Source: Branchiostoma lanceolatum (lineage: Eukaryota > Chordata > Leptocardii > Amphioxiformes > Branchiostomatidae). Taken from it: a DNA stretch of 64,000 nt. The translations under genes were made by a program, and so were the position numbers. Below are positions 25,270 to 37,745 of the stretch, in pieces (within the stretch, counting starts at the first letter, position 1; each line of letters begins with the position of its first letter). The stretch spans positions 15,452,769-15,516,768 of the forward strand of contig NC_089727.1 in NCBI RefSeq assembly GCF_035083965.1, given 5' to 3'. Under the pieces are notes generated by a model that did not search any database, had not been told where the DNA came from, and saw nothing but the letters and a program-made list of their open reading frames with translations.

Positions 25270-26200
25270 TGTTATGTCTGAAGTTTTCTTCTTGGTTTAA
25301 AGACTTTTTGTTTTACCATGAGAGACGTTGCCTCAAACCTTATTAGTTGCTAGGAAAACAGAATCTCGGTATCTAGGACGGGTTCCAAAGTGAAATAAGA
25401 AAAGGGGATATTGGATTAGACATAATAAGTAGATTTTCCCATTTGCATCAGTATTTTTTTATTGTAGTGGGTTTTTTCCCTGGATAAAGTACAAGTTCAT
25501 TGGTTTAGGGGCATTCCGTGTTTCTAATAAAGCATGGGACAGGCCCGATTGTTAGCTTTCCCACTGTGTTTCACGCTATTCTTGTCGATTTCTAAAACGT
25601 AGCTGAGTGTTGGCTTTTTGTACACAAAGATGATGGGAATTTTGCTGTATATCAAATCAACATTCTGACCGCTAACTTGGTTGTTGTCATCCAATAATCA
25701 AAGCACTATAGTGAATTACTTTGTAACAAGAGAAAGTTCATGTTCAAAGACATTCTCAGCTTGTACCGCTCCCGTCAAAGATGCATGAAGTTCACTGAGC
25801 TGCCAGGATACATTACATGCTCCAGTCTTTCATAGGCACCTTCTCAAATAATTCAATCAACACCGCTTACAAGACTATTGTAACAAACTAAAAGTTATTT
25901 GACACAGACGTATTCTTATTTTTTTCTTGGTTGAATGGATAACTCTGTTACAACGCGTACGACACATTTACCATCAAACATAAGCGTCCATGCTTAAACA
26001 AGGGCTATGACTCCATAAGAAATTCCCCCAATCTCCAAATTAGAAAACAAAAGCCAGATGAATTCATCGTTGATGTCATCAAGAAGTATTTCTAATAATG
26101 ATCTGGCTTGTTGACCAACCCAAGTTTGACACAAATAGTTGAAATTTAATGGTTTCGTTGTCTTTCTGGTCTTACTTGTGCGTTTTGAATAATTGTGCTA
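25270..26200. other. 5' flank of the CUB/LDLa gene; no gene recognised
   Basis: Presumed upstream region of the minus-strand gene starting at 25172. I see no confident promoter element and no further exon. Confidence 0.4.
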
Positions 26201-26204
26201 GGCA

Positions 26205-26255
26205 CAGCGACGTACGCCGCCAGCGTGCCCCGGGTCCAGTGAGAGAGGGGCTTTA
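26205..26255. mobile_element. Solo end of the TTAA-family MITE
   Basis: CGACGTACGCCGCCAGCGTG...GGGTCCAGTGAGAGAGGGGCTTTA matches the right ends of the elements at 19347-19671 and 40522-40745. I could not find a partner end nearby. Confidence 0.55.
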
Positions 26256-26448
26256 TAGTGTTGATTACTGCAGCACTCCATGCACACTTGGAAAACAAGG
26301 ACGGTTTGTCAGAATCGGTAGACTCTATTGCATGATTTTTTTTCAACCCAGCAAAATCCGAATCGGTTTTGTAATCGCGATTATATTAGCTATGTCGCTG
26401 TATATAAACGTGTCAGTGGTTGTTCCCAGATGTCTTCTTGCCTTCTCG

Positions 26449-26672
26449 GATTCAATATTTACGAAATTTGTAAAATCATATCTGTTTGCATTTTCGAGAG
26501 GTGGCCTGTCCAGAGGCTGTCGGGAGTTGATAGCAAATATGCGCTGATAAAAGAGTTAACTTTTACCCAAAATATACAGGACTACGTCTTAAGGTGTAAC
26601 TTTAGAGGTACTGTTGAAGCGGAAAAATTATTACATTTGACTCCGAGCTTGACAAACAACATTCCGCAAGCA
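26449..26672 (+). repeat. Diverged segment paralogous to 31303-31520
   Basis: Shared words in the same order include GGTGGC(C/T)TGTCCAGAG, CTGTC(G/A)(G/A)GAGTTGA and ACTCCGAGCTTGACAAAC. Both segments have open plus frames (26328-26735 and 31268-31585) with similar stretches (RW..QRLS.VD, TPSLTN). They could be decayed exons or an old repeat. I recognise no domain. Confidence 0.5.
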
Positions 26673-26891
26673 AGTAGTCAGATATGTGACAATACCGCAG
26701 GTTCACACAACAATCTAAAGGCTTTCCCATGTTAGGAATAATGACTTCTCAATGCAGCACAAACTGACGATATTGTATGACGAAAAGTCGGGAGCTGCCA
26801 CACTTCTGTCTATCTCTAGTGCCGCCATGATTCGAAATGGGTTGATCACATGACGGATGCAACGGTAATATAGTTGGTGCGCAATCCATTT

Positions 26892-27110
26892 AAATGGCGG
26901 AGCTTCCATGTAAGACATCACGAAATCGCCGGCGAATGCACCAAGATACACGGCGACATGCCGACCTGCGTGCCGATTACCGGCGCTACGAATGTCCCTT
27001 GCCCGCACGTAAATGTTGCCCGACGTGTGTGGGTCGACATCACGAAATCGCGCGCGAATGCACCCAGACAAACGGCGACATGCAGACCTGCGTGCCGATT
27101 ATCGACGAGC
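26892..27110. repeat. Tandem duplication of about 110 bp
   Basis: CATCACGAAATCGC...CACGGCGACATGC...GACCTGCGTGCCGATTA occurs twice (from about 26924 and about 27038). A second duplicated unit, GTGGTACAGGTGGTTTTTATACTGAGACGAG, occurs at about 27160 and 27241. Confidence 0.7.
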
Positions 27111-27304
27111 GATGGAAAAGGCAACGCTCTTTTGAGGCCCGTGGCACAAGTGGTATACGGTGGTACAGGTGGTTTTTATACTGAGACGAGCGAAGGAAAA
27201 AGAAGCGCTCCACTAAGGCTTGTGGTATAAGTGGTACACGGTGGTACAGGTGGTTTTTATACTGAGACGAGTGAAGGAATAGGCAGTGCTACTCTAAGGC
27301 TTGT

Positions 27305-27958
27305 GGTATGGCTACGGACCTGTAGCGTATGTACCCCGACTTGTAGCGTATGTACCCCGACTTGTAGCGTATGTACCCCCCGACTTGTAGCGTATGTACC
27401 CCGACTTGCAGCGGATGTATCCCGACATGAAGCGTATGTACCCCGACTTGTAGCGTATCTACCCCGGCATGTAGCGATTGAATGGTCCTTTCCAAAGGAG
27501 CCAAAGTAGTTTGAAAGGTCCGTAGCCAAACCATTACCCCAATATGTAGCGTATATACCCTGACTTGTAGCGTATGTACCTTGACTTATAGCGTATGTAC
27601 CCCGACTTGTAGCGTATGTACCCCGACTTGTAGCGTATGTACCCCGACCTGTAGCGTATGTACCCCGACTTGTAGCGTATGTACCCCGACTTGTAGCGTA
27701 TGTACCCTGACTTGTAGCGTATGTACCCCGACTTGTAGCGTATGTACCCTGACTTGTAGCGTATGTACCCCGACTTGTAGCGTATGTACCCCGACCTGTA
27801 GCGTTTGAATGGTCCTTTCCAAAGGAGCCAAACTAGTTTGAAAGGTCCGGCGTACCCAAATATTAACCCCGAATTATAGTGTATGTACCTCGACTTGTAG
27901 CGTATGTACCCCAACCTGTAGCGTATGTACCCCGACCTGTAGCGTATGTACCCCGCCC
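27305..27958. repeat. 21-bp minisatellite with higher-order structure
   Basis: The unit is CTTGTAGCGTATGTACCCCGA, repeated more than 20 times with few changes. Because 21 is divisible by three, all frames stay open and give heptapeptide repeats on both strands; I do not regard these as protein-coding. A non-repeat block of about 60 bp containing GAATGGTCCTTTCCAAAGGA occurs at about 27477 and again at about 27805, giving a larger period of about 328 bp. Confidence 0.95.
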
Positions 27959-28083
27959 ATGTTTAAATATGGGATGTACCTGCTATCTTTTTTTCTTATT
28001 CAGGTGAGAGAAACAAGTTACAGGCGTAGTTGTGGCGCACTCAAGTTAACTAACTTATGTGTGTGCTAAGACACACATAACTT

Positions 28084-28122
28084 ATGTGTGTGTGTGTGTG
28101 TGTGTTGGTGTCTGTGTGTGTG
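28084..28122. repeat. TG microsatellite
   Basis: Short TG tract immediately before the 10-bp satellite. Confidence 0.9.
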
Positions 28123-30015
28123 AAAATTCATGAACGTTCATGAATTTTCATGAATTTTCATGCACGTTCATGAATTTTCATGAACGTTTATGAATTTTCA
28201 TGAACGTTTATGAATTTTCATGAATTTTCATGAATTTTCATGAATTTTCATGAATTTTCATGAACGTTCATGAATTTTCATGAATTTTTATGAACGTTCT
28301 TGAATTTTCATGAACGCTTATGAATTTTCATGAATTTTCATGAATTTTCATGAACGTTCATGAAAAATTCATAAGCGTTCATGAAAATTCATGAACGTTC
28401 ATAAAAATTCATTCATGAATTTCATGAATTTTCATGAATTTTCATGAACGTTCATGAATTTTCATGAACGTTCATGAATTTTCATGAATTTTCATGAACG
28501 TTCATGAATTTTCATGAACGTTTATGAATTTTCATGAACGTTCATGAATTTTCATGAATTTTCATGAATTGTCATGAATTTTCATGAACGTTCATGATTT
28601 TTCATGAATTTTCATGAATTTTCTTGAATTTTCATGAATTTTCATGAACGTTCATGAATTTTCATGAATTTTCTTCAATTTTCATGAATTTTCATGAACG
28701 TTCATGAATTTTCATGAAATTTCATGAATTTTCATGAATTTTCATGAACGTTCATGAATTTTTATGCACGTTCATGAATTTTCATGAACGTTTATGAATT
28801 TTCATGAATTTTCATGAATTTTCATGAACGTTCATGAATTTTCATGAATTTTTATGAACGTTCATGAAATCTCATGAATTTTCATAAATTTTCATGAACG
28901 TTCATAAATTTTCATGAACGTTCATGAATTTTCATGAATTTTCATGAACGTTCATGAAAATTCATGAAAATTCATGAAAATTCATAAACGTTCATGGAAA
29001 TTCATGAACGTTCATAAAAATTTATGAAAATTCATGAACGTTCATGAAAATTCATGAAAATTCATAAACGTTCATGAAAACTTATGAAAATTCATGAACG
29101 TTCATGAAAATTCATGAAAATTCATGAACGTTCATGAAAATTCATGAAAATTCATGAACGTTCATGAAAATTCATGAAAATTCATGAAATTTCATGAAAA
29201 TTCATGAAAATTCCTGAAAATTCATGAAAATTCATGAAAATTCATGAACGTTCATGAAAATTCATGACAATTCATGAAAATTCATAAAAATTTATGAAAA
29301 TTCATGAACGTTCATGAAAATTCATGAACGTTCATGAAAATTCATGAAAATTCATGAACGTTCATGAAAATTCATGAAATTTCATGAAAATTCATGAAAA
29401 TTCATGAACGTTCATGAAAATTCATGAAAGTTCATGAAAATTCATGAAAATTCATGAAAATTCATGAAAATTCATGAAAATTCATGAACGCTCATAAAAA
29501 TTCATGAAAGTTCAAGAAAATTCATGAAAATTCATGAAAGTTCAAGAAAATTCATGAAAATTCATGAAAATTCATGAACGTTCATGAAAATTCATGAAAA
29601 TTAATGAACGTTCATGAAAATTCATGAACGTTCATGAACGTTCATAAAAATTCATGAAAATTCATGAAAATTCATGAACGTTCATGAAAATTCATGAACG
29701 TTCATGAAAATTCATGAAAATTCATGAACGTTCATGAAAATTCATGAACGTTCATGAAAATTCATAAATATTCATGAACGTTCATGTATATTCATGAACA
29801 TTCATGAATTTTCATGAATTTTCATGAATTTTCATGAACGTTCATGAATTTTCATGAACGTTCATGAATGTTCATGAATTTTCAGTAATGTTCATGAATT
29901 TTCATGTTATTTTTCAATCTTTCATTCATATGAAAGGGAGTATATTCATGAATATTCATGGTCGGTTCATGAACGTTCATGGACCGACCATGAATATTCA
30001 TGAATGTTCATGAAC
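28123..30015. repeat. 1.9-kb satellite, 10-bp period, strand-switching
   Basis: An array of 10-bp units TTCATGAA+NN. Up to about 28945 most units read TGAATTTTCA. From there to about 29790 they read TGAAAATTCA, the exact reverse complement, and from about 29800 they return to the first orientation. A smaller switch lies at about 28353-28420. Palindromic TTCATGAACGTTCATGAA units are interspersed throughout. The whole block forms a large near-palindrome of about 0.85-kb arms. No coding potential. Confidence 0.95.
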
Positions 30016-30019
30016 ATTT

Positions 30020-31300
30020 CTTGTAGCGCTAAGAATTCCAAAAGTCAATGTTAGAAATCAATCAAAACATATGATTATGCAAATTTATCTAATTATTGTT
30101 AAGATAAAGATGTGAAGTAAATGTTACAGGCATTTAGAATATATGTGAATTAGGTGGCGTTTTGGAGAAAGATTGTGTATTCTGGACGAGACTGAGCCTT
30201 TGCGGATAGAAATTCGCCATCTTTAAAAAAATGACCGTTTCGATGGCAACCGGTGACCACCAGTCAACCCAAAACTTACCCATATTTCTACAATTTCTTA
30301 CCACCACCCAAATTTTTTAAAAAATCGACATTTTGTCCTTTGCTACAAGGTATAATTACAGATAGACCCTCTTAAAATTACCCATGATGCATTGCGATAT
30401 TTGCGGCGATTCGATACCATGGCCGTTGGGTGTGATTCCTGAAATCCTTATAACTCCTGATATTTTTGACGGATCTTGTTGGTTCAAAGCCCAAAATGCA
30501 GAAAATGATATGGCCTATTATTATAATGTATTACACAAGACCCCATAGGTGGTCCAAATAAATGCCTGATTTTGGAAAGTAAACAATACATTTTTTACAC
30601 AAAATTACCCCAAAAATGGACTTCAAAGACTCATAGCTTCTTATAGAGTTAAGATATCAACCAAAAACATACTATTTCGCGATTCCTGTGGTATCTTTTG
30701 CCTACAAACCGATTTTCACCGAAGATTATTGATGTTTGATATTTTGTCCCAGTCCTCTGAATTAAGTCCCAAAAATCGAGGTCCATTTTAATGACGTCAC
30801 CATATCACGTGATAATTCCTAAAAAGCTGGACATTTGACATTGTTATCATGCATAATCATAAAGTAGAGGAATCAACCTTTTCAAAAAAAGTAAGTCACC
30901 CTTTGTCCCTCTGTTTGGTACCAAAAACCTGCTTGGCCCATGGACTAGACCGTTCTGACGACGAAGACACAGCTTCGTGCCAACAGGCGCTAGGGCTGAT
31001 GCCTTTACGTCTGACGTCAAGGAGGTAACAAACACACCGCAGCTGTGAGGGCACCCACACATTTTCAGATTTCGACATTCATCTGTATCGGTAGAATTTA
31101 TTCTGAAGCTTTTAATCTACTGAACACATTAATGAAGAAGGCCCTTTCTTGTATGTTGAATTTGCAGTTGAAAAGTGTTTCAGTACCCACACTATCGATT
31201 GCTTTAATTCCTACACATACTTTATTTTCTATCACACAGATACATAGCTTAGTCTACTTGGTGCACTTTGGAATGTTTGGACTTGAATTCTTCTAGTCCG
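30020..31300. other. No gene recognised
   Basis: Mostly AT-rich with no supported exon. The minus frames at 30847-31078 overlap one another and show no domain. Confidence 0.5.
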
Positions 31301-31302
31301 CT

Positions 31303-31520
31303 TGGATTCGACGGTTTCGAAATGTGTAAAACCGTATCTGATTGCAGCTACGCAAGGTGGCTTGTCCAGAGACTGTCAAGAGTTGACAACATGCGCTGGT
31401 ACAAGAGTCACCTACAATGTGTCAAATACACACAGGTCTACGTTACATCGAAATGGGTCACTTTACAAATACTTTTAACTCAGGAAAGTTACACGACTCC
31501 GAGCTTGACAAACTGTGCCG
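31303..31520 (+). repeat. Diverged segment paralogous to 26449-26672
   Basis: Second member of the pair flanking the tandem arrays. It lies in a plus open frame (31268-31585) of 105 codons with no recognised domain. It may be a decayed exon. Confidence 0.45.
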
Positions 31521-32182
31521 CGTTTTTGCTTTCAGGTCTTTTTAATTGCGACTTTATATGTTATGGTACATTGCTGAAGGTTTGATAAGTCAAAAAGACA
31601 AAATAGATGACAGATAAAACGCATGCGTTCATTTAAGGCGTTGCGAATTCTCCACCTGACCCATGACTGCTAGTCATGTGGTCGTCACACACCTCCTCAC
31701 AACTCTGCAAACAGCGGTCAAAGTTCATTTAGTCCGCTGCGGAAGTGGTGGCACTCTCAGGTGAAAATGTTACCTTCTTTGAGAGCGGGCCACATATTTT
31801 AATCCTATGCTTAGTTAAATGTAGCATAAGCTGTTTCAGAAGTTTTCAACGAAGTAAGCTTGCTTATCATTCATGATTAGCTCACGTCTGTGGCATAGTA
31901 TTGACTTTTTACGTGTTAACTGTGAGGCAAACACCAATCCTTTATACTGTTCTGGTTCCATATGTATAACATGATACATATCCACATGTCTGTATACAAC
32001 ATTCTAAATGTATAATGTTAGAATCTCACCGAATGTCTCGTCAAACAAAGAATTACCACATGGAAGTACTGTATAACCAATGTCTTCAGCTGAGACTATA
32101 TATATATATACGTAATGGGGACACATATCCTCACGATTTATTTGTGCTTGTGATATTCTATCAGATCTTTGGACTCGACACA

Positions 32183-34896
32183 ATGGTAGGGAGGTGTATT
32201 TTCGTCGTGTGTCTGCTGATGGCGGTCCTGTCCGGGACCACGGCGTGCCCGAAGTACTGCGACTGCCGCTCCGGTGGTCAGCAGGAGTACTGGGTCACCT
32301 GCCAGGGACCAAACATCACCGCAGTACCCAGGGACGTACCGAAGAACACGACTGTTCTAATCATAGGTGAGCATGACCCCTTCATGACCCCTCTAAAAGG
32401 TTCTGACAACTTTGCTTTCATTTCTTTTCTCTCCCTGTGAAGTAACCGTTGTATAAAAATTGCTGCATTTCAAAATGATGCGCATCCCTCTATCAAATTT
32501 CTATTGACAGGGTGTGGTTTTATGCTAGGACATTTTGAAAATCCTTGTATGAAATTGTTTTTATGTTTGTTCAAGGGCAATAAATTCAGTGTCTACTGCT
32601 ACTTGATTTAGTTTGTAATGTATCTGCAGGTTTCACCCCAATAAAAATGCTTCGCAAAGGCGATTTCGTGGATCTACCGGACTTGAAACGGTTGCAGGTC
32701 TGGTGGAATCTAAACCTGACCTCGGTGGAGGTGGGGGCCTTTGACAACCTGCCGACAGTAACGGACCTCTTGATTTTCAACAACTCCGTCGCCATGTTCC
32801 CTCCCGGCATGCTCCGCGGTCTGGACCAGCTGACCAGTTTTGACGGGAACCACAACCACCTCGTCATGGTTCCATCCGGGGTCTTCACAAACCACTCCAC
32901 CCTACAGTTCATCGACCTGTCGTGGAACAACATCTCCCGCCTTGAGCCTGGAAGTCTTGTTGGTCTCCAAAATCTAACTACCTTAGAGCTACACAACAAC
33001 AAACTTGAATCGCTCTCTCTATCTGCTCTTTCGGGAGTTCTGAAGTTACAATATTTGGATTGCAGTTTTAGCAGTATCAGAAATATCGACAAAGGCATCT
33101 TTTCTGGACTCAAAGATTTAAAAAGTGTTGCCTTTGATAATAACGAAGTATCGAAAGTTGACGGTCTGTTCCACAACCATCCAAAGTTAGTAACGATCAC
33201 TCTGCAGAACAACCATATTACAAATATTCACAATGACACATTCACACAGCTTCCCGCTCTCAGTTCTCTCGACATTTCGAACAACAAAATCAGCCTTCTT
33301 GAATGTGGATCCTTTGTTGAATTTGACGCTCTTCAATATCTCCTTCTGGCCAACAACTTTATCCGTGACATGACCCTATCTGGGCTCAGTTCTCTTATAG
33401 AACTTGACCTTGGTGACAACCTTCTTGACAGCTTTCCAACCAAGATGGCGGACGCTGGTAAACAAATGCAAACCCTAACGCTGAACAACAATCCTATCGA
33501 CGAGCTCCTGCACGCAGGGCAGTTCTCTGCCTTGAGAAGGTGAGTACAAGTGTGAGAAGTCACGGTTGAACCTCAAATATGGCGATCTCTGTGACTTACA
33601 AGTTGTTATCATGTTTGTTGATATAGAAGGATGGGCCGTTTTGGAATGGGCTTCTCCTTTGGAGAGGAGTGAGATGGTGTTTCCGTTGGGTTGTTTTTGT
33701 CAATGAAACGATCGCTTTTATCAAACATGTACTTATTTCTAACTTCTCTTCCTTTCAGACTGTCCGAATTGAATCTTAACAACATCACAAGCATCCAAAG
33801 AGCGGGAACTCTAAAAGACCCGAAAGCCTTCTGTGGTTGTGACGCTTTAGACAAGATCTCCCTGAAACATAACAATATTTCAACTCTGCCTATTGACGTT
33901 TTCGCCTGCACTCCAACTTTGAGCTTCCTATATTTATCGTACAACGAGCTAACAGAAGTCCCACCGGGCTTGTTTACCGGGATGAAACAGTTGTACAGTC
34001 TAGATCTTTCCTTCAACCGTCTTAGCAGGCTTCAACCAAAGTCATTCGACGGGTTTGAAAAAATGACGTTTCTGGACATGGGAGGAAACAACTTCACCAA
34101 CGTTGATCACGTGGTTCCAGCTTTCACAGGACCCTCGTCACTTTACTTCCCAGCTTTGTACGAGAACAGGATCGTGTATCTGGGGCCCGACTCGTTCCCA
34201 GGGGTCACGTCCGCCACCTTTCTCAATTTTGCAGGCAACAGGATACGGATTATAGAAAACGGCGCGTTTCCGTCGGAGTCGTTTTCAAATCTGACTGAAG
34301 TCATGCTGGACCAGGGAAATCTACTGCACTTCCTCCCTGGTAAGATAGCGGAGGGGCTTCCTAAGTTGCTGAGCCTCGCTATCGACGGTTGCCCATTCAA
34401 GTGCGACTGTCAGCTGAAAGATCTAGCCGCTTGGGTTCAGAGTAGGAAACCCCATTCCTATCCCTACGTGGATGTCCTGTGCGCCAGCCCGCCAAAATTG
34501 AACGGCAAATATCTGTCTGACATACTATTGAGCGAACTGACATGTGACTGTGAACATGAACAGGCGCCGTCCATAGACACCAGCGGCAGTGATGACCACA
34601 TCCAGGAAGGCCAGAGCGCCATGCTCAATTGCCGGGTGACGGGCTGCCCCCTGGCGGAGCTGTTCTGGACTACACCAAGAGGTGACATGTTGGCGGTGGG
34701 ATGGGGGTTCCCGAGAATGGAAGTGATTGACATAGAAAACAGCGGCACGCTGTCCATCCAGCATGCCACCGTTGGGGACTCGGGCGACTACGTCTGCACG
34801 GCGGTGAACTATCGCGGAAAAAGTACCAAGACCGTGCACCTACAGGTGGACAGGAAGGCCGTGAGAACTCCGGGAAGGGCTGGAATCTCTGTCTGA
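32183..34896 (+). CDS. Secreted LRR-Ig protein, 743 aa
   Basis: Three exons, 32183-32366, 32630-33539 and 33759-34896, with GT-AG junctions and matching phases (1, then 2), totalling 2232 nt with stop. The start at 32183 is chosen because it begins a clean signal peptide (FVVCLLMAVLSG); the frame is open upstream, but those residues are not signal-like. Order: signal peptide (1-21); LRRNT starting CPKYCDC; about 18 leucine-rich repeats (for example LQFIDLSWNNISRLEPGSL); LRRCT near residue 576 (CPFKCDC); one I-set-like Ig domain, about 634-725, with LNC and DSGDYVC. It ends about 16 residues after the Ig domain with no TM segment or clear GPI signal, so it is predicted extracellular. LRR-Ig proteins act in adhesion, neuronal guidance and immune recognition; which applies here is unknown. 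A TATA-like run lies at about 32098-32110. Confidence 0.9.
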
Positions 34897-34899
34897 CAG

Positions 34900-35630
34900 C
34901 AAACGGCCGTGTCATGTCTCGTAATTAAAACCTTTGTAGTGAGCAGAACAAAATCATGAATGATCAGCTCACACTGTTTGGAAAAAGGTTGGTATCATGA
35001 TATACTAGCAACGCAGTGACGATGTCCTTCATATCAAGATAGTATTGAAGATGGGTATAATTTTCTGATGACATGTCCCGCTTATACTATGCCGTTGATA
35101 GACGAAAGTTGATGAATGTGATCTGATGTGAATCTACTACACCCATGCCAAAGCTAAGACAAGAACGAGCATTTTCAACTTGCTATGTTGACATATTTGT
35201 TGTGTCAGTTGCAAATGGAGCTTTGTTTTTATTACATTTTCATTTCAGTTAAAAGCTTATTTCAAAAACTTTTTTTTTTACTTCATAGTGAATTCTACCA
35301 ACACAGATGAACTTTACATCTAAAATTGCACAGGTACAGTTGGCGATGCGTTCTTATCTCTTTGACGTGCGACGTTTACAGTCCAACAAAGCAACGGCAC
35401 AAATCCCCATGGCACGAATCCTAGCGCATGCTATGATAAAACACGGAGCTGTGTTTTTCACGACAAAGAAGCATCTGTGCATTTCAATCACACTAGCTGC
35501 CTGGTGCGATTTCACCTGGCTCCTAGTGTGATGATTGCTCCTTCTTTAAATTGGTGTCAACTGCCTCTCTTATAACTTTGCGATGATAAAAACACTTCCT
35601 CGCTGGTCATGGCGATCAACGCACTTGTCT
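34900..35630. other. 3' flank of the LRR-Ig gene
   Basis: An ATTAAA at about 34924 could be a polyadenylation signal. No TM-coding exon that could extend the protein was recognised. Confidence 0.4.
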
Positions 35631-35635
35631 TTGGT

Positions 35636-37434
35636 AAGATGATCTCTTATGTCTACATTTAGCATTTTAACGTGTTGATTAATTGTAACGTTATATTGGT
35701 TTATTATTCAGTTTTTACTTCGATAAACCAATAAAGTCATCTTAAGTATAGTTTTCAGTCACACACTTGCTACATGAGTACAGGTAGTTACGAATACATG
35801 TATACATGGGCTTCAATAGTTTTGTTGTTACTGTTGGCCAAGGAAACGCATGATTAAGCTTTGTAAAATCTGAATTCAAATTCTAATCATCAACAATTGC
35901 TGAATGGAAGAGATACACTGCGCGGGCGTCCTGGTAAAAATAACCCTGTCATTCATATTATAGTCAACGGATCTCTTAGCGTGAAAGTTATCTGTGTTAG
36001 TAAACCTCGTTCTGAATCAACACGTCTTTGTTGCGATCATGAAACATTTGTGGAGTCCTGCAAGATGTAATGCGCTTGTCAGCAGGTTTCACCTGTAATT
36101 TCCGACATACAGTAAAGTCTCATCTACCAATCATCAACAATTGCTGAATGGAAGAGATACCGAGCCCAGATACACTGCGCGGGTGTCCTGGTAAAAATAA
36201 CCCTGTCCTCATCATAATCAACAGGTCTCTGTTGATGTTAGTTATCTGTGTTGGTAGAACTCGTTCTGAATCAACACGTCTCTTTTGCGATCATAAAAAC
36301 ATTTGAGGATCCCTTTAAAGTCTCATCTACCAGTGGACTACCCCCTGTAGTACCCCCTGTAGTAGCCTTGTGTGGCCTAGAAAAGTAAGATTGACATGAA
36401 AGGCACTTAACACGACTTTCCTTACTTCACTCAGGTGTAAATGAGTACCTAGCTCATCTAGGATTAGGGACGTCCCTCGGATAGGACGTTAAATGGAGGT
36501 CCCGTGTTTGACGAGAGTCACACCTTGAGCAAGTAAAAGAACCCACCACATCTTTCGAAAAAGAGTAGTGTGAGTGGATCAAAACATTCCGGCCTATATG
36601 TGGTTGGGAATTTCCCGAGCAGCCATCGTAACCCCTGCTTCTCCTAATGGGTCAATGAAGTCATGCTTGTCTCGAGCATTGATGTTTCTGACCTAGGGCG
36701 AAGAGATGCTGCTACAGTAAGAATTAGTTCAGTGCTTTGATGAGTGGCCCCTACGGCCTTGCGTTCGTTGAAAAAAAAAGATTGGTTCATTCACCACCTC
36801 CACACTATCTGCCGACCAAATACGGTGAAGAATCCGTGCAACATTAACGCGCCTCGCGAGTGCCTGACGTGACGCGACTTCACACGGCGCCTACGTCCCG
36901 TCTCGTCACCGACGGTCTTCCCAGGTAAGAAACACTTTGAAACATATTTGCTTAAAGTACTTGCTGGTGTCGGCTTAAAGGTTTGGACGGTGGCAGTTTA
37001 GCTTAAAGCTTTGAGGTAAGAAACAGACACAAATATCTATTGTAGAGTTCATTTGCTCAACCCTTCGACAGCTTTGCATCTTCGAGTCGGTGTAACATGG
37101 CTGACTTTTAATTTTCCCTACATATGTAGAATTCATGTATCCATATTCATACTAGTGCATATAATATATAGTTCGGGAATCTGAATCAATTCACGTCACA
37201 AACAGATAGACGCATACACAAATAGTATTGATATTTTTTCATGTCAGGTAGATAAAGGCAAAATAGGGTTTAAATCTTCTAGTATGACGGTATGTTGCTC
37301 AAGATAAAGACTGTGGATGGCGTATCACTGGGTACTGATTTGACATGCCCCATTAAAACAGTTTTGCTTCTGTCTAAGCATATAGGAGGTAAAAAAAAGG
37401 ACAAATCCCAAATGCAATTCAAGTTGGGAATGTC
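35636..37434 (+). repeat. Tandem duplication, block A copy 1
   Basis: Matches 46852-49556 in direct orientation once insertions are removed. It lacks the hAT MITE (empty site 35774-35781) and the TA-flanked element (empty site TA at 37138-37139) present in copy 2. It carries its own SINE-like insertion at 36399-36779 and an internal duplication (TACACTGCGCGGG(C/T)GTCCTGG at about 35914 and 36171). Its 3' end holds a minus frame (37279-37626) resembling retrotransposon sequence. Confidence 0.85.
36399..36779 (+). mobile_element. SINE-like insertion with A-rich tail
   Basis: About 380 bp present in block A1 but absent at the matching point in A2 (about 47825). It ends in GTTGAAAAAAAAAG, as expected of a retroposed element. 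An internal part (GAGTACCTAGCT...GGAGGTCCCGTGTTTGA...AGAACCCACC) is related to 58194-58370. Confidence 0.6.
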
Positions 37435-37745
37435 GCGTGCACTGGGAATAACATCGGTTTGACTCCTGACATTATTCAGCTTCATAAAATTATCTACAAT
37501 TGCCTTTACTAATATATACGACATTTTCAGAACATTAAAAAAGTGTACTGACAGAATTTTTCTTACACAATACGACATTATATCCGGGTACATTGTATTA
37601 ACAATATAGATACACAAACAGAACATGACTCAAATACAATACAACTACATGACAGAAACCGCATCGGTGCTTAATCTGTGAATACAATAAAATACTAAGT
37701 GACACACGGTACTGGTACTTTTTGCTGTTGTTGGCAGCATGTTGC

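Noticed and set aside
27534-27914. A 126-codon minus-strand frame of GYIRYKS heptapeptides, and similar frames at 27257-27534 and 27581-27831
   Set aside because: The 21-bp unit keeps all frames open on both strands. There is no start context, splice context or non-repeat protein sequence.
27305-30015. Possible CRISPR-like array
   Set aside because: Units are contiguous with no unique spacers, and the genome is eukaryotic. These are satellites.
32586-33212. 208-codon minus frame over the LRR exon
   Set aside because: An antisense shadow of the LRR coding sequence produced by its regular codon pattern.
37279-37626. 115-codon minus frame as a host gene
   Set aside because: Part of the duplicated block A. 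Its end recurs at 49409-49624 and looks like retrotransposon 3' sequence, without any host domain.
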